Notes under the pieces: generated by a model
Databases searched by the model: none
Told to the model about the DNA's origin: nothing
The model's input: only the letters and a program-made list of their open reading frames with translations
Position numbers and translations under genes: made by a program
Part shown: in pieces, positions 1 to 6,569 of the stretch
How positions within the stretch are numbered: position 1 is the first letter of the stretch
Layout: every line of letters starts with the position of its first letter
Assembly: GCA_036266155.1 (NCBI GenBank)
Contig: DATANR010000218.1
Coordinates: 1-9,291, forward strand
Direction of reading: 5' to 3'
Length of the DNA: 9,291 nucleotides
From: SIAJ01 sp036266155
GTDB lineage: Bacteria; Planctomycetota; Planctomycetia; Gemmatales; Gemmataceae

Positions 1-2
1 TC

Positions 3-794
3 GAAACAATCAACGACGCCGGAGCGCCGACTTTCAAGGTCCCGAACCTTGAACTGACCGCTGGCCTGACAATGCACCAGCTCGACGATCGAAAATCACT
101 GGCGAAGCGCTTCGACACAATGCGCAAGGCCGTCGACGAGCGGCCGGACACGCTGGCGATCGATCGGTTCAACGAAGAGGCGTACGAATTCGTCAGTGGC
201 GCAACCGCCCGGCGCGCGTTCGACATTTCCAAGGAAGACCCGAAGCTTCGTGATCAATATGGCCGGCACCCGTGGGGCCAGAGCACGCTGCTCGCGCGCC
301 GGCTCGCGGAGGCCGGTTGCACGTTCACGACGGTCCACCTGGGCGGTTGGGATCATCACTGGGACTTGAAGAAGAGCTACGAGACGCTGCTGCCGGTTGT
401 CGACAGCCTCGTGTCGGCATTGTTCATCGACCTGGACGACCGCGGGCTGCTCGACGAAACGCTGGTCGTGCTCTGCGGCGAGTTTGGCCGCACGCCGAAG
501 ATGAACGACGGCGGCAATGGCGGGCCCGCCGGTTCGATGGGCACGCCGGGCCGCGACCACTGGGGCAACGCGATGTTCTGCCTCATGGGAGGCGGCGGCG
601 TCAGGGGCGGCATGATCGTCGGCTCGACCAACGCCAAGGGCGAGAATCCAAAAGACCGGCCGCTGTCGCCATGCAACATTCACGCGACGATTTACGAGGT
701 TTTGGGCATCGATCCGAAATTGCAGGTGCTCGACCCGTCGGGCCGGCCGGTCAATGTGTTGGACGATCCGACGCCGATTCGGGAATTGTTGTAA
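3..794 (+). CDS. DUF1501 domain protein, C-terminal part (5' end outside window)
   Basis: The reading frame is open from the left edge and ends at TAA 792-794, so about 263 C-terminal residues are visible. The first visible Met codon (nt 72) is internal: conserved residues (FKVPNLELTAGLT) precede it in frame. Family hallmarks are GRHPWGQSTLLARRL, HLGGWDHH, GEFGRTPK (nt 477-500) and GRDHWG (nt 549-566), followed by a C-terminal segment typical of DUF1501, ending in DDPTPIRELL. DUF1501 proteins are abundant in planctomycetes. They have an alkaline phosphatase/sulfatase-like fold, are usually exported by a Tat signal, and often sit next to DUF1549/DUF1553 cytochrome-like proteins. The signal peptide and any such partner would lie to the left of this window. 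The biochemical function is unknown. A palindrome at 799-836 immediately follows the stop and is likely its terminator. Confidence 0.93.
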   Translation, partial: ETINDAGAPTFKVPNLELTAGLTMHQLDDRKSLAKRFDTMRKAVDERPDTLAIDRFNEEAYEFVSGATARRAFDISKEDPKLRDQYGRHPWGQSTLLARRLAEAGCTFTTVHLGGWDHHWDLKKSYETLLPVVDSLVSALFIDLDDRGLLDETLVVLCGEFGRTPKMNDGGNGGPAGSMGTPGRDHWGNAMFCLMGGGGVRGGMIVGSTNAKGENPKDRPLSPCNIHATIYEVLGIDPKLQVLDPSGRPVNVLDDPTPIRELL

Positions 795-798
795 TCGA

Positions 799-836
799 TC
801 GCCGCTTGCGGCTTCGCGCGAAGCCGCAAGCGGCGA
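799..836. terminator. 38-nt perfect palindrome, probable bidirectional terminator
   Basis: Positions 799-836 form a perfect inverted repeat with no mismatches. Each arm reads TCGCCGCTTGCGGCTTCGC, and the centre CGCG would be the hairpin loop, leaving about 17 paired bases. It begins four bases after the DUF1501 stop (792-794) and ends one base before the stop of the convergent SelW-like gene (838-840). This placement fits a terminator serving both convergent transcripts. There is no long T-run on either side, so it would not be a textbook intrinsic terminator. It could also be a member of a dispersed genomic repeat family. Confidence 0.7.
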
Positions 837-837
837 A

Positions 838-1074
838 TCACTTTAGTCGTTTCTCAAGTAGATCAATGATCGATTGCTCGTCCGGAAACGCCTTCGTCTT
901 CAATTTGGAATAGAGCAATTCTCCGTTGGCACTCAGTTCAAAGCATCCCCCACCGGATGGCACCAGGTTCATGCCCGAAACCTTTTGCTTGAACGTCGTC
1001 AAGACACGGCTCGCCAAACTGACGGCTTTCGGTTCGTAACCTCACATCGAGCAGTACTTCAGCTCCAAATTCAT
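838..1074 (-). CDS. SelW-like (Rdx/SelT-SelW-SelH family) selenoprotein with in-frame UGA as Sec
   Basis: Reading the minus strand from ATG 1074-1072 to TGA 840-838, with the UGA at 1044-1042 as selenocysteine, gives 78 residues. It starts MNLELKYCSMUGYEPKAVSL, has a glycine-rich GGGCFEL, then NGELLYSKLKTKAFPDEQSI and ends LLEKRLK. This is the Rdx plan: a first strand ending in Y-C-x-x-C/U-G-Y-x-P, a helix, the G-x-F-E-[VL] strand, the NGELLYSK hairpin, an FP turn and a C-terminal helix. Length matches bacterial SelW-like proteins (roughly 75-90 residues). The UGA falls exactly at the second redox position (C8, U11), where homologues carry Cys or Sec. Family members have a thioredoxin-like fold and are thought to act as selenol/thiol oxidoreductases. 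Start support: AGGAGA (1086-1081) six bases upstream of ATG. A perfect TATAAT precedes it. The reading frame has no other stop, and the codons after UGA are clearly conserved protein. The alternative is a Cys codon mutated to TGA (pseudogene), which I consider less likely. Sec machinery genes are not in the window. Confidence 0.86.
1013..1041 (-). promoter_or_regulatory. Candidate bacterial SECIS element within the SelW-like coding region
   Basis: Directly 3' of the UGA the minus strand can fold into two small hairpins: GGTT-ACG-AACC (1041-1031) and GCCG-TCAGTT-TGGC (1026-1013, closing G-T wobble). The second apical loop starts about 20 bases after the UGA and carries a G. Bacterial SECIS elements are stem-loops inside the coding region a short distance downstream of UGA, with a G near the apical loop that contacts SelB. 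Position and size fit, but the stem is short and the primary sequence is poorly constrained, so this is a suggestion. It was judged by eye, without a folding calculation. Confidence 0.4.
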
Positions 1075-1080
1075 CGCGAT

Positions 1081-1086
1081 TCTCCT
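1081..1086 (-). promoter_or_regulatory. Shine-Dalgarno AGGAGA of the SelW-like gene
   Basis: The minus strand reads AGGAGA-ATCGCG-ATG, a near-consensus ribosome binding site with a six-base spacer. It fixes the start at 1074. It also argues that the short UGA-containing frame is translated. Confidence 0.75.
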
Positions 1087-1100
1087 GCGGGCCTTACCCC

Positions 1101-1106
1101 ATTATA
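1101..1106 (-). promoter_or_regulatory. Perfect -10 box (TATAAT) of the SelW-like gene
   Basis: On the minus strand the sequence GGGGTATAATGGGG carries a consensus TATAAT 26 bases upstream of the ATG, giving a predicted leader of about 20 nt that contains the ribosome binding site. I found no good -35 hexamer at 16-18 bases. The box lies inside a direct repeat (plus-strand TACCCCATT at 1095-1103 and again at 1105-1113, period 10), which could be a regulator site. Confidence 0.5.
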
Positions 1107-1131
1107 CCCCATTCGCCCAGCTAAACCCGCC

Positions 1132-1160
1132 TTGCGACAAGCTAGACCAGTGGGTAAAGT
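1132..1160 (+). promoter_or_regulatory. Possible sigma-70-type promoter of the membrane protein gene
   Basis: TTGCGA (1132-1137) and TAAAGT (1155-1160) are separated by exactly 17 bases. Each matches four of six consensus positions. The predicted transcription start is near 1167, shortly before the ATG at 1190. Such matches occur by chance, so support is moderate to weak. Confidence 0.3.
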
Positions 1161-1189
1161 CCCGCGCTGGCTTCGAGGGCGCGGAAGAC

Positions 1190-3055
1190 ATGGAAGTTGC
1201 CGCCGACGTGGGGTTCCGCCGCTCGCCCGGTTGGGCATTCATCCTGCTCGTCCTCGTCGCGGCACAGGGTTGGCTCACGCTCCATTTGTTCGGTCCGGGC
1301 CTGCCGATCGACCGGCTGACGAACGACGAACCGGTTCTCGACGGGCGGCATCCGCTGCACAGTTACCACGGCTTGCTCGGCTATCGATCGTGGCACGTTC
1401 GTCAGGCGACCACCTGTTACGACCCGGCGTTTCAGGCCGGCTACCTGAAGACGCCGATCTTCGATGCCGGCAGCCGGCCGGCCGAACTGTTCTACCTAGT
1501 CGGTGGTCCCACGCCGGCGTCGTACAAGATTGGGCTCGCGATCTGCTGCATGCTGTCGCCGCTTTGCTTTGCCTTGGCGGGCCGGGGGGCGGGCGTGAAC
1601 GCGGGCGGATCGTGCCTCGCCGGGTTGATCGGGACGGCATTGTTCTGGTCGCCGCCGTGCCGAGCAATGTTGGAGGCCGGCGATCTCGATTTGTTAATGG
1701 GCGGCATGTGCGCTCCCGTCTACCTCGCCTGGCTGGCGCGCTTCGAACGGAATCCCGGTCCCGTGGAATGGCTCGTCATCGCCGGCAGCGCGGCCGTCGG
1801 CTGGTACATGCAGCCGCTCGTCATGGTCGGGGCCGTTGCGTTGTCGTTGCTCTTTCACCTCTGGGCGTTTCGCAGCGTGCGGTTTGCCTGGCATCTTGGT
1901 CTGTTGTCCGCGAACTTCGTCGGCCTCGGCGTCAATGGCTTCTGGCTCTGGGATTGGGGGACGCATCTTTGGATGTACGTGCCCTATGGCGGAGCCGACG
2001 CGCCCCTGTCAACCTGGCCGGCCGCCTTCCAGGAATGGGAGGCGTTCTTGCCGCATGACCCGGTCGAGTTAGCCGCGTGTGCGGTCGGCGTCGTGGGCTT
2101 GTTCATCATGAGTTGGCGTAGCAGCGTGGCGGCCGGGCTGCTGGGTGCCGGCGCGGTGCTGTATGTTGCCGGCGGCGGGGCCGGGAAGCTCTGGCCGGTG
2201 CTCGCCGAGGTTGGCACGCAGAAGCTCCAGGCAGTGGGCATTTGGTGCTGTGCGGTTCCCTGTGCTTATGCCATGAATGCAATCTCGCAGAGTATCGGCT
2301 CGTCGTCGGGCGTTCGGCTGCTCGGCATCGTCTGGCTGGCCGTTGGACTCGCCGGGATCACCTTTGGGCTCGATCTGCCCGGCCGATGGAACGCGACGCA
2401 ACTGGAAATTGGTTTGGGAGGTGAACGCGAAGACATCGTCCGATCTCTCCGCGAGAAAAGCACCGCCGATGGCCGCATCCTTTGGGAAGATCGGAGTGAC
2501 ATCACCCGCGGCAGCGGATGGACGGCCCTCTTACCCGAATTGACGCAGCGGCAATACCTGGGGGGTCTATCGCCCGAAACCGCCATCGATCATCTGCACA
2601 TCCGGTTAGCGGACGGCAAGCTCATCGGTCGGCCCCTCGGCGACTGGACCGACATCGAACTGGCCCGATTCTTCGATCGATACAACGTCACGCGGATCGT
2701 TTGTCGATGTCCGGAATCAATCGCTCGAGTCCGACGCCTTGAGGGAGCGACTGCGATTGGCGAGTTCAAGAACGGCGCCGGCGTCCTGTTCGCAATCGAT
2801 CGGAAGCCGAGCTTCATTCTCACCGGCCGTGGGCAGGTGACGCAAATGGATTGGCAACGCGTCGCGCTGACGGACGTCGAACCCGACGCGAACGGTGTGA
2901 TTGTCCTGAGCCTGCATCACCACGTGAACTGGCACGTTTCGCCGGCGTACGTGGCCGTTGAGAAGGACGTCGACGTCAACGATCCGATCCCGCTGCTCCG
3001 GCTCCGGCTGCCGGGCCCGACGACGCGTGTGACGCTGACCTGGACGGGCGAGTGA
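1190..3055 (+). CDS. Polytopic membrane protein with soluble C-terminal domain, function unknown (GT-C/YfhO-like layout)
   Basis: This 621-residue protein has an N-terminal membrane segment (about 14-34), then a polar segment of about 70 residues rich in conserved-looking motifs (TNDEPVLDGRHPLHSYH, SRPAEL). About eight or nine further hydrophobic helices follow between residues 107 and 394 (for example 111-131, 138-156, 193-222, 234-255, 290-308, 313-329, 346-366, 376-394). Residues from about 400 to 621 are soluble, with a predicted beta-rich end (ASP-type SPAYVAVEKDVDVNDPIP, RLPGPTTRVTLTW). A large first loop, many helices and an external C-terminal domain resemble GT-C glycosyltransferases and YfhO/PTPS-related membrane proteins. 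A role in envelope polysaccharide or lipid glycosylation is therefore possible but unproven, since I see no diagnostic catalytic motif beyond acidic residues in the first loop (D45, E46). ATG 1190 is chosen as the first Met in the frame. GAGGG at 1175-1179 is a weak ribosome site. The gene ends at TGA 3053-3055, directly against the convergent DUF1559 gene. Confidence 0.85.
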   Translation: MEVAADVGFRRSPGWAFILLVLVAAQGWLTLHLFGPGLPIDRLTNDEPVLDGRHPLHSYHGLLGYRSWHVRQATTCYDPAFQAGYLKTPIFDAGSRPAELFYLVGGPTPASYKIGLAICCMLSPLCFALAGRGAGVNAGGSCLAGLIGTALFWSPPCRAMLEAGDLDLLMGGMCAPVYLAWLARFERNPGPVEWLVIAGSAAVGWYMQPLVMVGAVALSLLFHLWAFRSVRFAWHLGLLSANFVGLGVNGFWLWDWGTHLWMYVPYGGADAPLSTWPAAFQEWEAFLPHDPVELAACAVGVVGLFIMSWRSSVAAGLLGAGAVLYVAGGGAGKLWPVLAEVGTQKLQAVGIWCCAVPCAYAMNAISQSIGSSSGVRLLGIVWLAVGLAGITFGLDLPGRWNATQLEIGLGGEREDIVRSLREKSTADGRILWEDRSDITRGSGWTALLPELTQRQYLGGLSPETAIDHLHIRLADGKLIGRPLGDWTDIELARFFDRYNVTRIVCRCPESIARVRRLEGATAIGEFKNGAGVLFAIDRKPSFILTGRGQVTQMDWQRVALTDVEPDANGVIVLSLHHHVNWHVSPAYVAVEKDVDVNDPIPLLRLRLPGPTTRVTLTWTGE

Positions 3056-4717
3056 CTATTCGTCGGTCGTCACTTCGCCGCCGGCCTTGGTAATCCAGGC
3101 GGCGGCTTGCTTCGGCACCGTCTTGAAGAAGCGCACCGAGCCATCGCCGTACAGCGCGTGGAACCCGCCCTTGAACTTCGTGCCCAGCTTGGGCAATGGC
3201 TTTTTCGGATCGAACTCGAGTTCGTCCGGCTTCGTCCAGGGCACGCCTTCCTCGGCTTCGACGACCATCCACGTGTTCGACAGGCCGTCTGTCACCTGAT
3301 TGAATGTCGTCCCCTGGATCCAATCCCACATCGCGCCGTTGCCGACAAAGACGCGATAGTGCGTCGCGCCCGGCTTCGAGAGTTTGTTCGGCAGGGCGTA
3401 AGTCTTCGGCATCCTGTCGATGAGCTTTTTGTTGTGCTCGCTGTCCCACGGTTCGTCGAGCTTGAACTCGCCGTAGAGCGCGTCCTGCTCGATGTACGGC
3501 AGGATCATGACGCGCCAGCTCAGCATCGGCTTGCCCTTCTTGTCCACAATGGCCGCGGGTGGCAGGGCGCCAAGTGTGTCGTTGTAGTTGTGCAGGGCCA
3601 GGCCGATTTGCTTCAAATTATTGGCGCTCTTGATCCGAGCAGCGGAGTCCTTGATCTTGCCGATGGCCGGCGCCATCATGCTGGCCGCGACCGCGGTACT
3701 GCCGATTGCACTCTTGAAGTGCGGCGGCAACGCGATCGTTGTCGTTAACGATTCGCCCGAGCGCTGGACCGGCTTCTTGTTGAGCAGATCTTCCGCGTGC
3801 TGGAGAGCCCCGAGGCCGAGCAAGCTCGCGGCCGCTTCAGGCAGGTCCTCGATCTTCGCTCCTTTGCCATCGCCGAAGACCTTGCCGGAAAGGTGCGTTC
3901 GCGCGTCGGCGATCAATTCCTTCGCCATTTGCGTCGCGGCTTCGATCGACTTCTCAGCCGCATCGGTAGTGGCGGCGTCGGGATATGCCACCTTGGCGAA
4001 GATGTGGCCGTCGCCTTCGAGGTCCATCGACAGCGTAATTGATTGGGCCTTGAAGAGCGGTTGCAGCGGCTCCGGAACTTCACGCTGGACGAGCATGTCG
4101 AATTTCTCCATCGGCAGCACCGTCAGATTGGCGCCGATCACGATGGGTCGATTGCCGGCCGCCAGCTCGATCGCCGGCGTCAGCGGTCCGGCCTTCTTCG
4201 GCGGGGCCGTGTCGACCATGAACTGAATCGCCTCGGCCGTCCCGAACGCGATGGTCTTGTCGTCGACAAAGCGCACGGCGATCGACTCTTCGTCGTCAAC
4301 GAGAAAGTCGCCATTGCGGCCCTTGTGTGCGGTCGTCGAGCCGAGTTGCTTGATGAATTTCTCGCGGTCGTAGGGTTTGCCCACCCCGAGAATGAACACG
4401 AAGTTGAATTGGTCCGGACCGCCCTCGAAGTTCGGCGGCGGCATGTAGACGGTGATCCGCTCGATCGTCGACGGGGCAGGGCTGAAGCGCTTGTCGAACG
4501 CTTCCAGCGCTTTCGGCCCGGCTTTTTGCAGAATTTCGCGGACGTCCTTGAGCGCGTCGTTCTTCCACAGATCGGCGAGTTTGACGTGCGCGAACGCGAA
4601 CGCGTCGTTGGGAACAACCGCCAGGTCGGCCGGCAAGGGAATGGACTTGCCGGCCGGCTGGGCCGCGGCCACGGCAGCGATGGCGAGGGCGATGGTCGAC
4701 GCGAAAAGCGATCGCAT
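3056..4717 (-). CDS. Exported DUF1559 domain protein, downstream paralogue of the pair
   Basis: This 553-residue protein has a Sec-type signal peptide (MRSLFASTIALAIAAVAAAQ). An N-terminal region of about 340 residues is not recognised but matches its neighbour in layout (VPNDAFAFAHVKLADLW near 35-51). The DUF1559 region starts at SANNLKQIGLALHNY (364-378). It continues through LSWRVMILPYIEQ (399-411), DEPWDSEHN (421-429), YRVFVGNGA (454-462) and a C-terminal H-x4-DGSVRF (H520, D525-G526). Typical DUF1559 proteins begin with a type IV pilin-like methylation helix. Here a degenerate hydrophobic stretch (about 337-360) sits in that place, just before SANNLKQ, but internally. DUF1559 function is unknown and the family is greatly expanded in planctomycetes. 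GAGG at 4727-4724 lies six bases before the ATG. Only 39 nt separate it from the upstream paralogue, which implies co-transcription. It ends at TAG 3058-3056. Confidence 0.9.
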   Translation of the reverse strand: MRSLFASTIALAIAAVAAAQPAGKSIPLPADLAVVPNDAFAFAHVKLADLWKNDALKDVREILQKAGPKALEAFDKRFSPAPSTIERITVYMPPPNFEGGPDQFNFVFILGVGKPYDREKFIKQLGSTTAHKGRNGDFLVDDEESIAVRFVDDKTIAFGTAEAIQFMVDTAPPKKAGPLTPAIELAAGNRPIVIGANLTVLPMEKFDMLVQREVPEPLQPLFKAQSITLSMDLEGDGHIFAKVAYPDAATTDAAEKSIEAATQMAKELIADARTHLSGKVFGDGKGAKIEDLPEAAASLLGLGALQHAEDLLNKKPVQRSGESLTTTIALPPHFKSAIGSTAVAASMMAPAIGKIKDSAARIKSANNLKQIGLALHNYNDTLGALPPAAIVDKKGKPMLSWRVMILPYIEQDALYGEFKLDEPWDSEHNKKLIDRMPKTYALPNKLSKPGATHYRVFVGNGAMWDWIQGTTFNQVTDGLSNTWMVVEAEEGVPWTKPDELEFDPKKPLPKLGTKFKGGFHALYGDGSVRFFKTVPKQAAAWITKAGGEVTTDE

Positions 4718-4756
4718 AAGTAGCCTCGTTGGTGCTAGTCACCGCGGTTCCGACGA

Positions 4757-6367
4757 TCATTCATCCGGGATCGGCATGCCGTCGTCCTTCTGAATCATCA
4801 ATCGGAGGATATTCTCCGACAGCTTATTCGACACCGCACGGACGGACCCGTCGGCCAACAGAATATTGCAGACGTTGTTCTCGAAGCGCAGATGTTTCTT
4901 GTGGTCCTTCTTCGGGTCGAACTCGATTTCGTCGGGCTTGGCCCACGGCGTCGCGTCGGCGCCTTCGAAGGCGAGCATCGTGTTCGAGGTGCCGTCCGTG
5001 ATGCTCGTGATCTTGCAACCTTGCACCATGTCGAACACGGCCCCGTTGCCGACAAAGACGCGGTAGTTGGTTGTGCCCGGCTTCGGTTCGCCGTACGGCA
5101 ACTCGTAGGTCTTCACGATGGTCTTCGACAGCGGCAAGTTGTGTTCGCTGTCCCACGGCTCATCCAGGTGGAACTGCTTGTAGAGATTGTCCTGTTCAAC
5201 GAACGGCAAAATCGCAACGCGCCAGCTGAGTAGCGGCTTGCCCTTCTTGTCGCAGATGGCGGCGGCCGGAAAGACGCCATAGATGTCGTGATAGTTGTGC
5301 AGCGCCAGGCCGATCTGTTTGAGATTGTTGGCCGAGCGGGAGCGCGCCGCGGCGGCCTGCGGCTTGAGGAACAAGGCGACGAACGGTTTTGCCAAGGCGG
5401 GATCGGCGGGGATCGCCGCCTGGGCCGTCACGATGCTGCCCTCGCGCTTCGCCTTGGTTTTCTGCACGGTCTTCTGCAATTCGGTGAGCGCCGGCAACAG
5501 GTCTTTCAATTCGGTCTTGAACATCTCCTCGCCGCTCGCCGTCGTGATGGCGTCGTCGGCCAGTTTCATCAGCAAATTAAACGCCCGCTCGCCTTCGATG
5601 GCCTTGTCCTCGCCGTCCATAGCAAAGCGGATGGAAGCATTCAGTTCCTTGTCCAGATTCGCTTGCAAGACGATCGACTTCGACTTGAGCAACGGCAGGA
5701 ACGGCTGCAATTCGGGAGGCGCGTTCGTGAAAATCTCGGGTGGCAAACCACTTGGATCGAGACCGAACGTCAAGGCGTTCTTTCCTGACTTTGCCAACTT
5801 GAGGGCATCGGCCAGAATGCCCTCAGTCGTTTTGGTTGCGCCCTTCTTGAACTCGTCGAGCAGCGACTCGTGCAATACCGTGAACTGCGTGTCGCTCGTG
5901 AGGTGCATCAGCATCGCTTCGCGAAGTTTCACCACGTCGCCAGTTGACTTCGCTTCCTTATCGCGGAAGCCTGTCAAGACTTTGCCTTTGTCGTACGGCG
6001 TCTTGGTCACGACCTGAAGCATAAACAGCACTTCGTCGCCAGGACCGGCCGGGATCTTCGGCCAATGGAACGTGATGCTCGCGATCTGGTCCGGCGTAAG
6101 ACCTGTCTCGTCCTGCACCGTCTTGAGGGCCTTCTCCAGCTCTTTCGGATACGCCTTGCGCAAGGCAGCGACCGTGGGATGATTCCACAGCTCACCGGCT
6201 TGCAAATGGGCGAACAGGCCAGCATCGGCCGGCACGCGATCGAGCGGTGTGATAGCCGCAGGCGCGGCCGCCAGCGGAGTGGGTTCCGGAGATGGACTGA
6301 GAGCGAATACAGCCAGGAGAGCCACTACTGAAAGCCCAACAATCGTAATGCGGGTCAATGACTTCAT
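4757..6367 (-). CDS. Exported DUF1559 domain protein, upstream paralogue of the pair
   Basis: From ATG 6367 the product is 536 residues. It has a signal peptide or anchor (KSLTRITIVGLSVVALLAVFA, residues 2-22), then an N-terminal domain of about 320 residues (PADAGLFAHLQAGELWNHP near 46-64). The DUF1559 part runs SANNLKQIGLALHNYHD (345-361), LSWRVAILPFVEQ (380-392), DEPWDSEHN (402-410), YRVFVGNGA (435-443), and LLADGSVRAV near the end (D506-G507). The His of the usual H-x9-DG signature is absent; FENNVCNILLADG occupies that position. A TTG at 6385 would add six residues, but GGAG at 6378-6375 is seven bases from ATG 6367 and decides the start. It lies 202 nt downstream of the sigma-like gene and 39 nt upstream of its paralogue, and probably leads their shared transcript. 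Role unknown; an extracytoplasmic surface or matrix protein is plausible. Confidence 0.9.
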   Translation of the reverse strand: MKSLTRITIVGLSVVALLAVFALSPSPEPTPLAAAPAAITPLDRVPADAGLFAHLQAGELWNHPTVAALRKAYPKELEKALKTVQDETGLTPDQIASITFHWPKIPAGPGDEVLFMLQVVTKTPYDKGKVLTGFRDKEAKSTGDVVKLREAMLMHLTSDTQFTVLHESLLDEFKKGATKTTEGILADALKLAKSGKNALTFGLDPSGLPPEIFTNAPPELQPFLPLLKSKSIVLQANLDKELNASIRFAMDGEDKAIEGERAFNLLMKLADDAITTASGEEMFKTELKDLLPALTELQKTVQKTKAKREGSIVTAQAAIPADPALAKPFVALFLKPQAAAARSRSANNLKQIGLALHNYHDIYGVFPAAAICDKKGKPLLSWRVAILPFVEQDNLYKQFHLDEPWDSEHNLPLSKTIVKTYELPYGEPKPGTTNYRVFVGNGAVFDMVQGCKITSITDGTSNTMLAFEGADATPWAKPDEIEFDPKKDHKKHLRFENNVCNILLADGSVRAVSNKLSENILRLMIQKDDGMPIPDE

Positions 6368-6374
6368 GACGAGA

Positions 6375-6378
6375 CTCC
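6375..6378 (-). promoter_or_regulatory. Shine-Dalgarno GGAG deciding the start of the upstream DUF1559 gene
   Basis: GGAG on the minus strand lies seven bases upstream of ATG 6367. It also overlaps the short extension that a TTG start at 6385 would require, which makes the ATG the better choice. Confidence 0.6.
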
Positions 6379-6486
6379 GAAGCAAGACGTGCGGCCCGAT
6401 GAGCCTGGAGTGAGTTTAGAGAGTTGACGCCGGCGAGTGCGATACATTTCAACACGCGAGCGAGGGCCACATCGCGGCAGGCCAGC

Positions 6487-6553
6487 GTAGCTGGAATCGT
6501 AAGAATTCAGGGTTTCACTGGCAGCGGCGCTGAATTCTCACGAATCCAGCTAC
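6487..6553. repeat. Long imperfect inverted repeat (24-nt arms, 19-nt loop)
   Basis: The left arm 6487-6510 begins GTAGCTGG and ends GAATTCAG. The right arm 6530-6553 is its reverse complement except at two positions, that is 22 of 24 matched. The intervening 19 bases are GGTTTCACTGGCAGCGGCG. It lies between the end of the sigma-like gene (6570) and the start of the DUF1559 gene (6367). It could form a strong RNA hairpin that terminates or protects the sigma transcript. The length and matched ends also suggest a dispersed repeat (MITE- or REP-like). No target-site duplication was seen by eye. Confidence 0.7.
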
Positions 6554-6569
6554 AAAATCTCGCTTACCG

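Noticed and set aside
838..1041. SelW-like gene as a simple pseudogene with a nonsense mutation
   Set aside because: The only stop lies exactly where family members carry Sec or Cys. The rest of the frame, the ribosome site, the -10 box and the terminator are intact. Kept as an alternative, not the main call.
874..2058. Plus-strand 394-codon open frame
   Set aside because: Arg/Pro-rich, low-complexity translation without any domain. It overlaps the SelW-like gene antisense and the membrane protein gene in another frame, and is a by-product of high GC content.
4043..4723. Plus-strand frame of 226 codons antisense to the DUF1559 gene
   Set aside because: Shadow frame: Arg-rich, without domain features, and fully covered by a well-supported gene on the other strand.
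6367..6385. TTG start at 6385 for the upstream DUF1559 gene
   Set aside because: The ATG at 6367 has a GGAG seven bases upstream. The TTG has no such site and adds nothing to the signal sequence.
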